Below are positions 1 to 6,299 of a stretch of DNA of 11,720 nt, piece by piece. Both the position numbers and the translations under genes were made by a program. Every line of letters begins with the position of its first letter. Position 1 is the first letter of the stretch. A model generated the notes under the pieces. It did not search any database. It worked only from the letters and a program-made list of their open reading frames with translations, and was not told where the DNA came from. The stretch lies in assembly GCA_003161495.1 (NCBI GenBank), contig PMOP01000206.1:1-11720 (forward strand), given 5' to 3'. Source of the DNA: Acidobacteriota bacterium (GTDB taxonomy: Bacteria; Acidobacteriota; Terriglobia; Acidiferrales; UBA7541).

Positions 1-1556
1 GTCACTGCGGCATTCGGGGCATTGACGACACAATACATTTGGGCGCCACCATTCAAAGAGAGGGTTCCCGTCCCAGGGTAGTTGATTTGAATGTTGGCGG
101 CGATTTGCGAACTGTTACTGATGGAGGCATGCGAGCCAAACGAAATCGGCGAACTGGCGCATCCGGTTCCTGAAACGTTTATCGTGATCTTGCCTGTAGC
201 GGGGCTTGAGGTGATTGTGCCAAAGCTTCCGGCAGTGATGCAGTCGAAGTTATAAACGCCCGGGGCGGTCAAGGTAACGGAGCCATGCGCGCCTACGGAG
301 AGATTCTGGTAGGAGCCTGGAGCAGGAGAACCGGTAGTTACGTCCGTGACCGACGCGTTGGCTGGGATATTTACCGTTGGCGCGGTCATGACCTGAGACT
401 GCACCAGGGCTCCGTAGTGCGGATTGCCAGTAATGGAAAAATCGTCTCCGGGGCAACTGCCCGGCCCTGGAGGAGTGGCTGCCCCGACTTGCGGAACGTA
501 GACATTTCCCCCGATATTTGTCGATGTCCCCTGCGCAACCGCGCCACCGTTTGTTCCGACGTCGCCAAGACTCGCCTGATGCGTGGCTGCATAAGACCCT
601 AGAGAGCTGTTATATCCATCCACAGTAGCGTTTCCCCCGATAAGAAGACCGGGGTTGGAGCACGTGCCGCCGTAGGCGAAAAAGCCGTAGGCATCGTTAA
701 TCCCGCAAGCCGGCACGGTAACAGTCGGAGCGGTCAAGGCGGCCTCGGCCTGAACCATTTGGCGCGACCCGTTGGGCGTAATCGCAAGCGCCGTGATCAT
801 ATAGACTGGAGTGCCGATCACGGGGGGTGTCGTTGCGCAGGTCTGATACTGTTCGCAACTCGTGTAGGCGGGCGTTACTAGAGCAGGCGTGCTCAAAAGG
901 TATTCCGAGCCGTTATTCCAGCAGGCGGGCGTAGCAGCTGATGTCGGCAGGTTGGAGGAATTGACGGAATAGCTGGCGGTCGCCGCCGAGCCTCCCGTGC
1001 CGCTTATGTACGACTCCGACGAGTTCACTTTCAAATTGATTCTTACCCACTCGTAGGGCAAAGCGGCCGAGGTGGTGCTCCAGGGATAATTGCTGTTCAC
1101 CGTCGAATACCACGTAGTGGCGCTGGGCAGGCTCGAACAAGGAACATCGGCGGGGACGCTGGACATGCCGGCAATCGTAAATCCTTCGTGGCAGAGTTCG
1201 GCATCCACATACGTATTTGTCGAGGTCCACGGTTGAACAGTAAGTGAACTGCCCGGGTTGATCAGGTACAAGACGCCGCCTATGGCGGAAGGGACAGTGG
1301 TAGGAAGATTCGCCGCGATGCTGTGAGCATTGGTCTGCTGCATGCGGTCCAGAGCCTCATAAAGGCCGGCTTTGGCCGCAAAAAAGGCGGTCTCTTCCGA
1401 CCGGTAGTTGCCGTTGACGGCGGTTTCCGTGCCGGAAAGCATGACCAGCGACGCGGTGATCGCGGTCAGAATCAATAGTGCAATTAAACAAAAGAGTAAA
1501 GCAAAACCGCGTTGCTGATGTTTCGATTGGTTTGTCATTTTAATTTGGCTCGTCAT
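1..1556 (-). CDS. pilX: PilX-like minor pilin with large C-terminal domain (3' end outside window)
   Basis: The frame is open from ATG 1556 to the window edge (518 complete codons, checked codon by codon). An AAGGA ribosome site lies about 8 nt upstream of that ATG; a second in-frame ATG is at 1538. The N-terminus has a basic leader ending QQRG, then a hydrophobic helix (residues 18-40) and the segment ETAVNGNYRSEETAFFAAKA, typical of PilX N-terminal domains. Cleavage is expected after Gly17. Mature position 5 is Phe22, not the usual Glu; GspK-type tip subunits also lack this Glu. A pilin head (about 43-275) ends with the family-like stretch YMITALAITPNGSRQMVQAE. After about residue 300 comes an extra Gly/Ser/Thr/Asn-rich region with GNATVDGYNSS, GDVGTNG and GNVYV blocks, resembling repetitive beta-rich surface domains. 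Cysteines are numerous. It is last in the cassette within the window, 43 nt after pilW. Identity as PilX-like is solid; the function of the extra domain is unknown. Confidence 0.85.
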   Translation of the reverse strand, partial: MTSQIKMTNQSKHQQRGFALLFCLIALLILTAITASLVMLSGTETAVNGNYRSEETAFFAAKAGLYEALDRMQQTNAHSIAANLPTTVPSAIGGVLYLINPGSSLTVQPWTSTNTYVDAELCHEGFTIAGMSSVPADVPCSSLPSATTWYSTVNSNYPWSTTSAALPYEWVRINLKVNSSESYISGTGGSAATASYSVNSSNLPTSAATPACWNNGSEYLLSTPALVTPAYTSCEQYQTCATTPPVIGTPVYMITALAITPNGSRQMVQAEAALTAPTVTVPACGINDAYGFFAYGGTCSNPGLLIGGNATVDGYNSSLGSYAATHQASLGDVGTNGGAVAQGTSTNIGGNVYVPQVGAATPPGPGSCPGDDFSITGNPHYGALVQSQVMTAPTVNIPANASVTDVTTGSPAPGSYQNLSVGAHGSVTLTAPGVYNFDCITAGSFGTITSSPATGKITINVSGTGCASSPISFGSHASISNSSQIAANIQINYPGTGTLSLNGGAQMYCVVNAPNAAV

Positions 1557-1599
1557 TTTGAGTTCCTTAAACGCAAGTTTCGCGCCGCGCAAAGTAATG

Positions 1600-2274
1600 C
1601 TAATTATTGATCCTCGCTTCCGAGACCATGGTTGTTGTGGGATAAACGGTCGAGGAATAGCTCGTATCGGCATGCGGACTTCGGACGTACAACGTGAGCC
1701 CGATATTCTTGATGTTGGATAGAGAGTCCGTGCTGGAATTGTACGCGGTGCCATCATACTTGTAGGCCGTGAACACGTTTTGGCTCATCAGCCCGTCCAA
1801 TTCCGTGTAGTATTGCGGAGTCCCACCCGACAAATAGTTGGCTTTCGAGGTGGTCCCTCGCTGCAGAGTGCAGGGGCAACTTCCGCTCCCGGGCACGACG
1901 ACCTGAATATAGACTTCGCTCACGCCGCCTCCGTCAATGTCTCCCTCAAATTGAATCGCAGTCGAAGAAAAACTGATCAATCCATTCGCAACGAAGGTGG
2001 AGCTCGAAGTCGCCCCGGTCGCGGAGTCGAAAAGGGCCAGCCCCGGGTAACCGGCTTGTCGCAAATCTCGCAGAATCTGATCCATGAACTGCCGCGATTC
2101 CTGCGCAACGCCCACTTTGTTCACGTCGCTCGCGCTCTTCTTCTGGATTTGCATAATCCCATCGGTCAAAACACCGACCACGATCGTCAGGATTGCCAAA
2201 GACGCCATTAACTCAATCAGGGAAAATCCTCGTTGCGGCGCTGTTTTTTTCTTTTTGTGATCGCTCGGTTTCAT
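1600..2274 (-). CDS. pilW: PilW-like minor pilin
   Basis: This 224-residue prepilin has a Lys-rich leader, a peptidase site PQRG16/FSLIELM with Glu at mature position 5 (Glu21), and a hydrophobic helix to about residue 40. The following QESRQFMDQILRDLRQAGYP segment is characteristic of PilW-type minor pilins, in which an amphipathic helix precedes the beta-sheet head. At 224 residues it is somewhat short for PilW. The frame is also open upstream to an ATG at 2358, but I chose ATG 2274: AGGATAAGAG lies immediately upstream and the longer version would give an implausible 44-residue leader. It follows pilV after a 97-nt gap and precedes the pilX-like gene by 43 nt. The product would be processed by PilD and join the minor-pilin complex that primes pilus assembly. 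The name rests on gene order plus N-terminal pattern, because the head domain is poorly conserved. Confidence 0.85.
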   Translation of the reverse strand: MKPSDHKKKKTAPQRGFSLIELMASLAILTIVVGVLTDGIMQIQKKSASDVNKVGVAQESRQFMDQILRDLRQAGYPGLALFDSATGATSSSTFVANGLISFSSTAIQFEGDIDGGGVSEVYIQVVVPGSGSCPCTLQRGTTSKANYLSGGTPQYYTELDGLMSQNVFTAYKYDGTAYNSSTDSLSNIKNIGLTLYVRSPHADTSYSSTVYPTTTMVSEARINN

Positions 2275-2371
2275 TCTCTTATCCTCATTTTGTTTTGCCC
2301 TATTTTTCACGCCTGTGAGAATGAGCTCAAATGGTTCAGCCCAGGAAGCTTGGAGCACGACCTCGCCGTCG

Positions 2372-2965
2372 TTATGGCCCGGAGACGGCCCGGAGGTTCA
2401 CGGGAAGCGCATATTGAATCCCGCCAAGCGCGTTCGCATTGATCGGACGAGCGGACGCAGTGACCAGCCGGGTGTAGTTCGCGTCAATAGTCATGACATT
2501 CCAGCGAACATCGTAGACTGTGGGGACGCCGGTGTTGCCCGTGCCGCCGCAATCCACGTATTTCATGGCGTAATTGGCGGTGATGTTGGCATAGGCCTGG
2601 GTTTGATCAATCCCTCCGTAGTTGACCGCTGTCGACGTGGTAACCAGGTTTGCGCCGGTTCCATTTGGTGAAGCTCCTCCGGCAGTGGCAATCGTCCAGG
2701 CGTTCCCGGCGCAATCGGTAACGGAGATCGCGGCACTGGAATTGGGGTGCTGGGCGCTGATCTGCTCGACGACCATTTGAGCGAGCAAGGTCGCGGAAGT
2801 ATCTTTGGCGTTTCGGTTGTCTGTAGCCATCGCAACGACCAGCAAGTTGGTGAGAGCTCCCATGCCGATGGCCAGAATCATGATGGCAATCATCAACTCA
2901 ATGAGCGTCATCCCAGCTTGCGATTTGCGAGGGAATTGAGACTTATGCATGTATTTAGTTTCCAT
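2372..2965 (-). CDS. pilV: PilV-like minor pilin
   Basis: This 197-residue prepilin has an 18-residue leader ending KSQAG, then MTLIELMIAIMILAIGMGAL. Glu23 is at mature position 5. The helix and the downstream pattern (LLVVAMATDNRNAKDTSATL, then AQMVVEQI) match PilV/GspI-type minor pilins, where removal of the leader by prepilin peptidase leaves N-methylated Met or Phe. Two cysteines in the head (in TDCAGN and VDCGGT) could form a disulfide. The start at 2965 is supported by GAGGGA about 8 nt upstream; that ribosome site begins at the stop codon of the upstream fimT-like gene, so the two genes are 12 nt apart and probably translationally coupled. A second ATG at 2950 (residue 6) is possible. 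It would act in the inner membrane and periplasm as part of the pilus priming complex. Confidence 0.87.
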   Translation of the reverse strand: METKYMHKSQFPRKSQAGMTLIELMIAIMILAIGMGALTNLLVVAMATDNRNAKDTSATLLAQMVVEQISAQHPNSSAAISVTDCAGNAWTIATAGGASPNGTGANLVTTSTAVNYGGIDQTQAYANITANYAMKYVDCGGTGNTGVPTVYDVRWNVMTIDANYTRLVTASARPINANALGGIQYALPVNLRAVSGP

Positions 2966-2977
2966 TTCCGTATTCCC

Positions 2978-3679
2978 TCACAGTTTGTCCCAGGCGGTGC
3001 CGTCGTAATACCACTTTTGAATTCGGCCGGCAGGGGTAATGGTCACAGCCTGCCAGGAACTCATTTTGCTGTTCTTGAAAAAAGTCCAGAATGCCGTGGC
3101 CCCGCCGGAGCTGTCGCAGATAGTTGCGCCGGAAACGGTAACTGGGGTACATGGAAGGCCTCGCGGGCCAAACGTCGGTGGCGTGGCACTGCCATCGGTT
3201 GGCGTGACTGGCGTGGTCGCGGGCAGCAGTTGGGCCTCCAAATTGGATGTATTGGGCGCGTTTGCCACCGCTTGCACCGTGATATCCGATTCAATCGTAA
3301 TGACTGGATCTCCTGAGACGATCGAAGTCCCGCCATTTCCCGAAGCGCCCGTCAAGACTTTTGGAAGCATGTCTACATAAACTTGTGCCACCGCAGAATT
3401 TCCGGTCGCAGCCATGACATAAGTCGAATAGAAACGGTTGTCCCGAATCGAGTAGATCCTGTCTTGTTCGAGCAGCCCTGCATAGTCGCTAGCCGCGCCG
3501 CGCAGGTGGGCCATTCGAAGCGAAGTCACCAAAGTCGGCAGCGCGGCCGCCGCTACGATAAGTACGATAATAACCACGACACATAGCTCCACGATCGAGA
3601 AGCCGGCTTGTTTTAAGTGGAGGCAGTGTATTTTCCCCGCATCGGAGATGCTGCGTCGAATTGTGCGTTTGTTCCACAT
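2978..3679 (-). CDS. fimT: FimT/GspH-family minor pilin
   Basis: This 233-residue prepilin has a 26-residue leader ending LKQAG, the processing site G26/FSIVELC with Glu31 at mature position 5, and a long hydrophobic helix VVVIIVLIVAAAALP. The region after the helix (ASDYAGLLEQDRIYSIRDN) and the C-terminal VTITPAGRIQKW match the GspH/FimT domain, in which a late TPxGR-like strand is conserved. It is somewhat long for the family because of a Thr/Pro/Gly-rich insertion in the middle. It is the first gene of the cassette, as is common for fimT/fimU. ATG 3679 is forced by a stop three codons upstream in the same frame, but the ribosome site is weak (no clear AGGAG), so translation initiation may be inefficient. 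It would be exported, processed by PilD and placed near the filament tip. Confidence 0.87.
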   Translation of the reverse strand: MWNKRTIRRSISDAGKIHCLHLKQAGFSIVELCVVVIIVLIVAAAALPTLVTSLRMAHLRGAASDYAGLLEQDRIYSIRDNRFYSTYVMAATGNSAVAQVYVDMLPKVLTGASGNGGTSIVSGDPVITIESDITVQAVANAPNTSNLEAQLLPATTPVTPTDGSATPPTFGPRGLPCTPVTVSGATICDSSGGATAFWTFFKNSKMSSWQAVTITPAGRIQKWYYDGTAWDKL

Positions 3680-3737
3680 TTGCGTCTATTAGTGCACTCT
3701 AAGTTCCATATGCCTCCAGCCGATAAAGCACAGATTA

Positions 3738-3766
3738 CAAATAGGTTGAGTGATTTTGCATATCAA
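3738..3766 (-). promoter_or_regulatory. Candidate sigma-70 promoter of the minor-pilin operon
   Basis: On the minus strand TTGATA (3766-3761, five of six to TTGACA) is followed after 17 bp by TATTTG (3743-3738, a weak -10). Transcription would start near 3731 and leave a leader of about 50 nt before the fimT-like gene. I looked for a sigma-54 pattern (TGGC-N8-TGC) here, because some pilin genes use one, and saw none. The weak -10 suggests an activator or a different sigma factor. Confidence 0.3.
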
Positions 3767-3790
3767 TGGAATCGGCAAACGCAATGAGCA

Positions 3791-3805
3791 GTAACAAAAT
3801 GTTAC
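3791..3805. promoter_or_regulatory. Perfect dyad GTAACA-AAA-TGTTAC, possible operator
   Basis: Two 6-bp arms with a 3-bp AT spacer form a 15-bp dyad-symmetric site. It lies about 25 bp upstream of the predicted -35 of the pilin promoter, a usual position for an activator site. The regulator is unknown and a chance palindrome of this size is not excluded. Confidence 0.35.
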
Positions 3806-3892
3806 GGTTGCGATAAAGGCGTACCCCAATCGCCATGGGCGAATGTGATCTTCCTGTTTCACCCTGCTTTCCACAGAAACGTCGAGGGTTGC

Positions 3893-3930
3893 CAGGAATC
3901 GACAGACTCTTGCTAGAGATTCCTGCAGGA
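3893..3930. repeat. Inverted repeat CAGGAATC...GATTCCTG plus overlapping palindrome
   Basis: The 8-bp arms at 3893-3900 and 3918-3925 are perfectly complementary and separated by 17 bp. Inside, CTCT and AGAG around a TGCT loop could extend the stem with a one-sided bulge. The right arm overlaps the perfect 10-bp palindrome TCCTGCAGGA (3921-3930), so the CAGGA motif occurs three times in 38 bp. There is no T-tract, so it is not a classical terminator. It sits near the middle of the divergent region, about 210-240 bp from either gene start, and could be a shared regulatory site or an RNA hairpin. Confidence 0.45.
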
Positions 3931-4013
3931 CAGCAAAGTAATCGAACATAAATGACAGTATCGAATCTTTTCCCCGCAATTGCCCGGCGCGCTGCTGTAT
4001 CAACGATATTTTC

Positions 4014-4022
4014 TGATATACT
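4014..4022 (+). promoter_or_regulatory. Candidate extended -10 promoter for the reductase operon
   Basis: TGaTATACT is an extended -10 element (TGn followed by TATACT, five of six to TATAAT). No good -35 hexamer lies 16-18 bp upstream, which is tolerated at extended -10 promoters. Transcription would start near 4029, giving a leader of about 100 nt before ATG 4130. Confidence 0.4.
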
Positions 4023-4129
4023 CGCCGCGAGGTTCTCAGCTGCGGGTAAATTTCCCTCGCAAATCTGGGCCTTTCATTCCCAGCGCCGGGTCCTGTGCCA
4101 GGCTCTGCCCTTTTCTTCGAGGCATTTGT

Positions 4130-5323
4130 ATGCGAGATATCGCGATCGTGGGTGGAGGACCGGCCGGCGCCATGTGTGGAGAAAGACTGGCGCGGTCCGG
4201 CTATAACGTCACTCTGTACGATGAACACCTGGCCTGGGAAAAGCCGTGCGGCGGTGGGCTTACGCACAAGGCCATTCAGGCGTATCCATTCCTTTTAAAT
4301 GGTCCGCATCCAAAAAAACTGATTCGCTCTGTCGAACTTATTTCCAGCAAGGGACATCGCGCGCTGCTGGCGCTGGACCAGCCCATCGTCATTTATTCGA
4401 GAGCGGTGCTGAATGGACTTCTACTGGAACGCGCCGAGGCGGCCGGGTGCCGCGTGGTTCGTTCTCGTGTGAGTCAACTCGAAACTTCCGGGGAACGCGC
4501 CAAGCTGACGATCGGCGAGTCTCGCGTGGAAGCGGACTTCGTGGTGGTCGCCGCGGGCGCGCGCAATTCCCTGCTCCCTGGCACTCGTCCTCTGGCGCGC
4601 AACGATCTGGAAATGACGCTCGGATATTTTGTGCCGGCGCAGGCCGAGGGAATCTGCGTAAAATTTCTCAATCATTTTGAGGGTTACCTTTGGTCCTTCC
4701 CGCGTTGCGATCATCTCTCGGTGGGAATTTGCGGAAGCATGGCGAAACATACCAGCCAGGAATTGCGGCGCCACCTGCACGCCTTTATGGAAAGCGAAAA
4801 CATTTCGCGGGAGGGCGCGCGATTTTATAGCCACGTTCTGCCGTCGCCGCAGAAGCAGACGCTATCGTCACGCCGCGTTGTGGGGAGAAATTGGGCGCTC
4901 GTGGGCGACGCTGCCGCATGGGTCGATCCCATCACGGGCGAGGGGCTGTACTACGCGTTGCGCTCGGGCGAATTGCTCGCGGAATCCTTGATCGCTCACA
5001 ACGCCGCGGAATATCCGGCGCGGATTCGCAAGGCATTTTCCACCGACCTGGAATTTGCAACGCGAATCGCGAGGCGCTTTTACCGCGGGCGTTTTCTTGG
5101 CGGAGCGGTCGCCACGCGCATGATTCAATTTATTGAGCGCAGCCCGACGTTTCGCGCGCTGATGGCGGACGTGTTCGCCGGCTCGCAAAATTATTGCAGC
5201 CTGAAACGCCGCTTGTGGGCGCAGTGCGGCACGACGCTCACGGAAGTGGTGGGAAGCCTCATGAAGGGCCAGCCGTCTCTCGCGAAGAGCACATCCTCCG
5301 GCGGGCCGGACCCGCTGCAATGA
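4130..5323 (+). CDS. Geranylgeranyl-reductase-family FAD-dependent oxidoreductase
   Basis: This 397-residue flavoprotein begins with the dinucleotide-binding strand IAIVGGGPAGA (residues 4-14), with the ribose-binding acidic residue at the end of the second strand (LYDEH, about 29-33). It carries KPCGGGL (38-44), the Cys/Gly motif of geranylgeranyl reductases, GYLWSFP (185-191), and the FAD-binding GDAAAWVDPITGEGL (259-273). This family reduces double bonds of isoprenoid chains (archaeal lipids, phytyl chains, some quinones) using FAD and a reduced donor. I chose ATG 4130 over an open extension to 3980 because GAGG lies 7 nt upstream and the Rossmann strand starts directly after it. Its stop overlaps the next gene (ATGA), implying coupling to the thioesterase. 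The substrate in this bacterium is unknown: menaquinone side chain, polyprenyl or carotenoid-like lipids are candidates. Some members are annotated only as NAD(P)/FAD-dependent oxidoreductases. Confidence 0.85.
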   Translation: MRDIAIVGGGPAGAMCGERLARSGYNVTLYDEHLAWEKPCGGGLTHKAIQAYPFLLNGPHPKKLIRSVELISSKGHRALLALDQPIVIYSRAVLNGLLLERAEAAGCRVVRSRVSQLETSGERAKLTIGESRVEADFVVVAAGARNSLLPGTRPLARNDLEMTLGYFVPAQAEGICVKFLNHFEGYLWSFPRCDHLSVGICGSMAKHTSQELRRHLHAFMESENISREGARFYSHVLPSPQKQTLSSRRVVGRNWALVGDAAAWVDPITGEGLYYALRSGELLAESLIAHNAAEYPARIRKAFSTDLEFATRIARRFYRGRFLGGAVATRMIQFIERSPTFRALMADVFAGSQNYCSLKRRLWAQCGTTLTEVVGSLMKGQPSLAKSTSSGGPDPLQ

Positions 5324-5736
5324 CCGGGCAGCACCCTCCTGCAAAAATCGAGATCGGACTGGAAGGATTTTGCGAACGGGTCGTGACCCCGGAATGGACA
5401 CTCGCGCATTTCGATCCGGCGTGGCCGGCCGTTTTCTCAACTCCGGCGATGATTGGAATGATGGAGATGGCCAGCTCACTCGCGATTCGGCCCGCGCTGC
5501 CGCCGGGGTCCATCACCGTCGGAGTGCGCATCGAAGTGGACCATCTGAAAGCAGTGCCGGTCGGAGCAACCGTGAATGCGGTTTCGAGGCTCGTGGAAAT
5601 CGACGGGCGTCGCCTGATCTTCGAGGTGGAAGCGCGGAGCGGCTCCGATGTGATCGGGCGCGGACGTATTTTCCATACCATTGTCGAGCACGCGCGATTT
5701 GCAGCCAAGGCAGCGCCAAAACCCGCTTCGCGCTGA
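5320..5736 (+). CDS. Hotdog-fold thioesterase, fluoroacetyl-CoA thioesterase (FlK)-like
   Basis: The 138-residue product matches the FlK-like hotdog family along its length: VTPEWT near 22-27, STPAMIGMMEMAS (40-52), a central SITVGVRIEVDHLKAVPVG (64-82) and RRLIFEVEA (97-105), ending with GRIFHTIVEHARF. Thr41, Glu49 and His75 sit at the spacing of the Thr42/Glu50/His76 catalytic set described for FlK, so hydrolysis of an acyl-CoA or related thioester is likely. Most relatives have no fluoroacetate role, and no fluorometabolite gene is nearby. The ATG overlaps the stop of the reductase by 4 nt, and an open extension to 5194 lies entirely inside the reductase, so ATG 5320 is preferred. It is the last gene of a two-gene unit; only 64 bp without a clear terminator separate it from the convergent XRE gene. 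Confidence 0.85.
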   Translation: MTGQHPPAKIEIGLEGFCERVVTPEWTLAHFDPAWPAVFSTPAMIGMMEMASSLAIRPALPPGSITVGVRIEVDHLKAVPVGATVNAVSRLVEIDGRRLIFEVEARSGSDVIGRGRIFHTIVEHARFAAKAAPKPASR

Positions 5737-5800
5737 ACGCGCGCGCAACGTAAAAAACTACCCGCGAAATTTTCACTTCAAATTTGGATTGGAATTAAAA

Positions 5801-6217
5801 CTAGTAGGCGGCGCGGCGCGGCGCGACTTTGCGCACCGGGGGCGGGATTACGGTGGCCATTTTGCGGATCATGGCCAGGACAAGGCGTTTATCGCCGTCG
5901 GAAAGCGTGGTGCTGTACTTTTTAATTTCGGAGAGGAAACGAATTTCATCTTCGGAAAGCTCACCCAGCATTTTCTGAGTGTCGCGGTCGCGCGGAGTCT
6001 CCGCACCCGGGAAGAAATCGGCCAGAGCAATTTCCATGGCCTCGGCGATTTTGGCGAGGGTTTCAAGAGACGGCACTGTATGGCCGTTTTCCACGCGAGA
6101 AAGATAGCAGCGCAACAGTCCAGTGCGCCGCTCGATATCGCCCTGGGAAAGGCCGCGCTGTCCGCGATAACTGCGGATGACTTCGCCAATGTTTACTTTA
6201 GGTTTTTCTTTTGGCAC
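5801..6217 (-). CDS. XRE-family helix-turn-helix transcriptional regulator
   Basis: The N-terminal helix-turn-helix domain covers about residues 10-68: IGEVIRSYRGQRGLSQGDIE, RRTGLLRCYLSRVENGHTVPS and LETLAKIAEAMEIALADFF give the five-helix XRE/Cro fold, with LSRVENG as the typical recognition-helix end. The C-terminal 70 residues are charged and end in a basic tail (VRKVAPRRAAY); LSDGDKRLVLAMIRKM may be a dimerisation helix. No ligand-binding or peptidase domain is present. Two GTG starts compete: 6226, only 1 nt from the AGAAGG ribosome site, and 6217, about 9-10 nt from it. I prefer 6217, giving MPKEKPKVN and 138 residues. It is transcribed alone, convergent to the thioesterase and divergent from the membrane-protein operon. 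A dyad over its own -10 suggests autorepression. This short XRE type recurs, as I recall, in Acidobacteriota; its targets are unknown. Confidence 0.85.
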   Translation of the reverse strand: MPKEKPKVNIGEVIRSYRGQRGLSQGDIERRTGLLRCYLSRVENGHTVPSLETLAKIAEAMEIALADFFPGAETPRDRDTQKMLGELSEDEIRFLSEIKKYSTTLSDGDKRLVLAMIRKMATVIPPPVRKVAPRRAAY

Positions 6218-6241
6218 AGGAACCACACCTTCTTAACCCGG

Positions 6242-6254
6242 GCGTATCTTACGC
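6242..6254. promoter_or_regulatory. Candidate XRE operator, dyad GCGTA-TCT-TACGC
   Basis: A perfect 5+5 bp inverted repeat with a 3-bp spacer contains the predicted -10 hexamer of the XRE gene (6246-6251). XRE/Cro repressors commonly bind short dyads over their own promoters, so this is a natural autoregulatory operator. It abuts a CCCGGG palindrome at 6237-6242. Confidence 0.5.
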
Positions 6255-6274
6255 AGAGGGGCAACAGGGCGCAA
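6246..6274 (-). promoter_or_regulatory. Candidate sigma-70 promoter of the XRE gene
   Basis: On the minus strand TTGCGC (6274-6269) and TAAGAT (6251-6246) are 17 bp apart, each matching four of six consensus bases. Transcription would start near 6239, about 20 nt upstream of the preferred GTG, leaving room for the AGAAGG ribosome site. Confidence 0.45.
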
Positions 6275-6299
6275 GGGGTTTCTTTGTCGAATGTGTTTT

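Larger units (their letters stand above)
3680..4129. other. Divergent intergenic region between pilin operon and reductase operon
   Basis: No convincing gene lies in this 450-bp stretch. The part near 3720-3820 is visibly more AT-rich than the flanking coding DNA, as expected of a promoter region. It contains a candidate sigma-70 promoter for the pilins, a GTAACA/TGTTAC dyad, a longer CAGGAATC/GATTCCTG inverted repeat and an extended -10 element pointing to the reductase gene; these are listed separately. Minus-strand and plus-strand open frames crossing the region lack ribosome sites and recognisable protein patterns. Confidence 0.7.

Noticed and set aside
913..1230. Minus-strand 105-codon frame inside the left-hand gene
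   Set aside because: The neighbouring frame is continuously open for 518 codons with a clear PilX N-terminus, so this is an out-of-frame shadow.
3980..4129. 50-residue N-terminal extension of the reductase
   Set aside because: The extension precedes the FAD-binding strand with unrelated Arg/Pro-rich sequence, and ATG 4130 has its own GAGG ribosome site.
4065..4129. Riboswitch or leader hairpin in the reductase 5' leader
   Set aside because: Only a short CTGGG/CCCAG stem is visible and no known riboswitch pattern is recognisable.
3689..4267. Minus-strand open frame (about 192 codons) directly upstream of the fimT-like gene
   Set aside because: It overlaps the start of the reductase antisense, has no ribosome site at any plausible start, and its residue pattern (Cys/Arg-rich end, no domain) does not look like a real protein.
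5737..5800. Bidirectional terminator between the convergent thioesterase and XRE genes
   Set aside because: I found AAATTT-type direct repeats but no stable GC-rich stem with a following T-tract.
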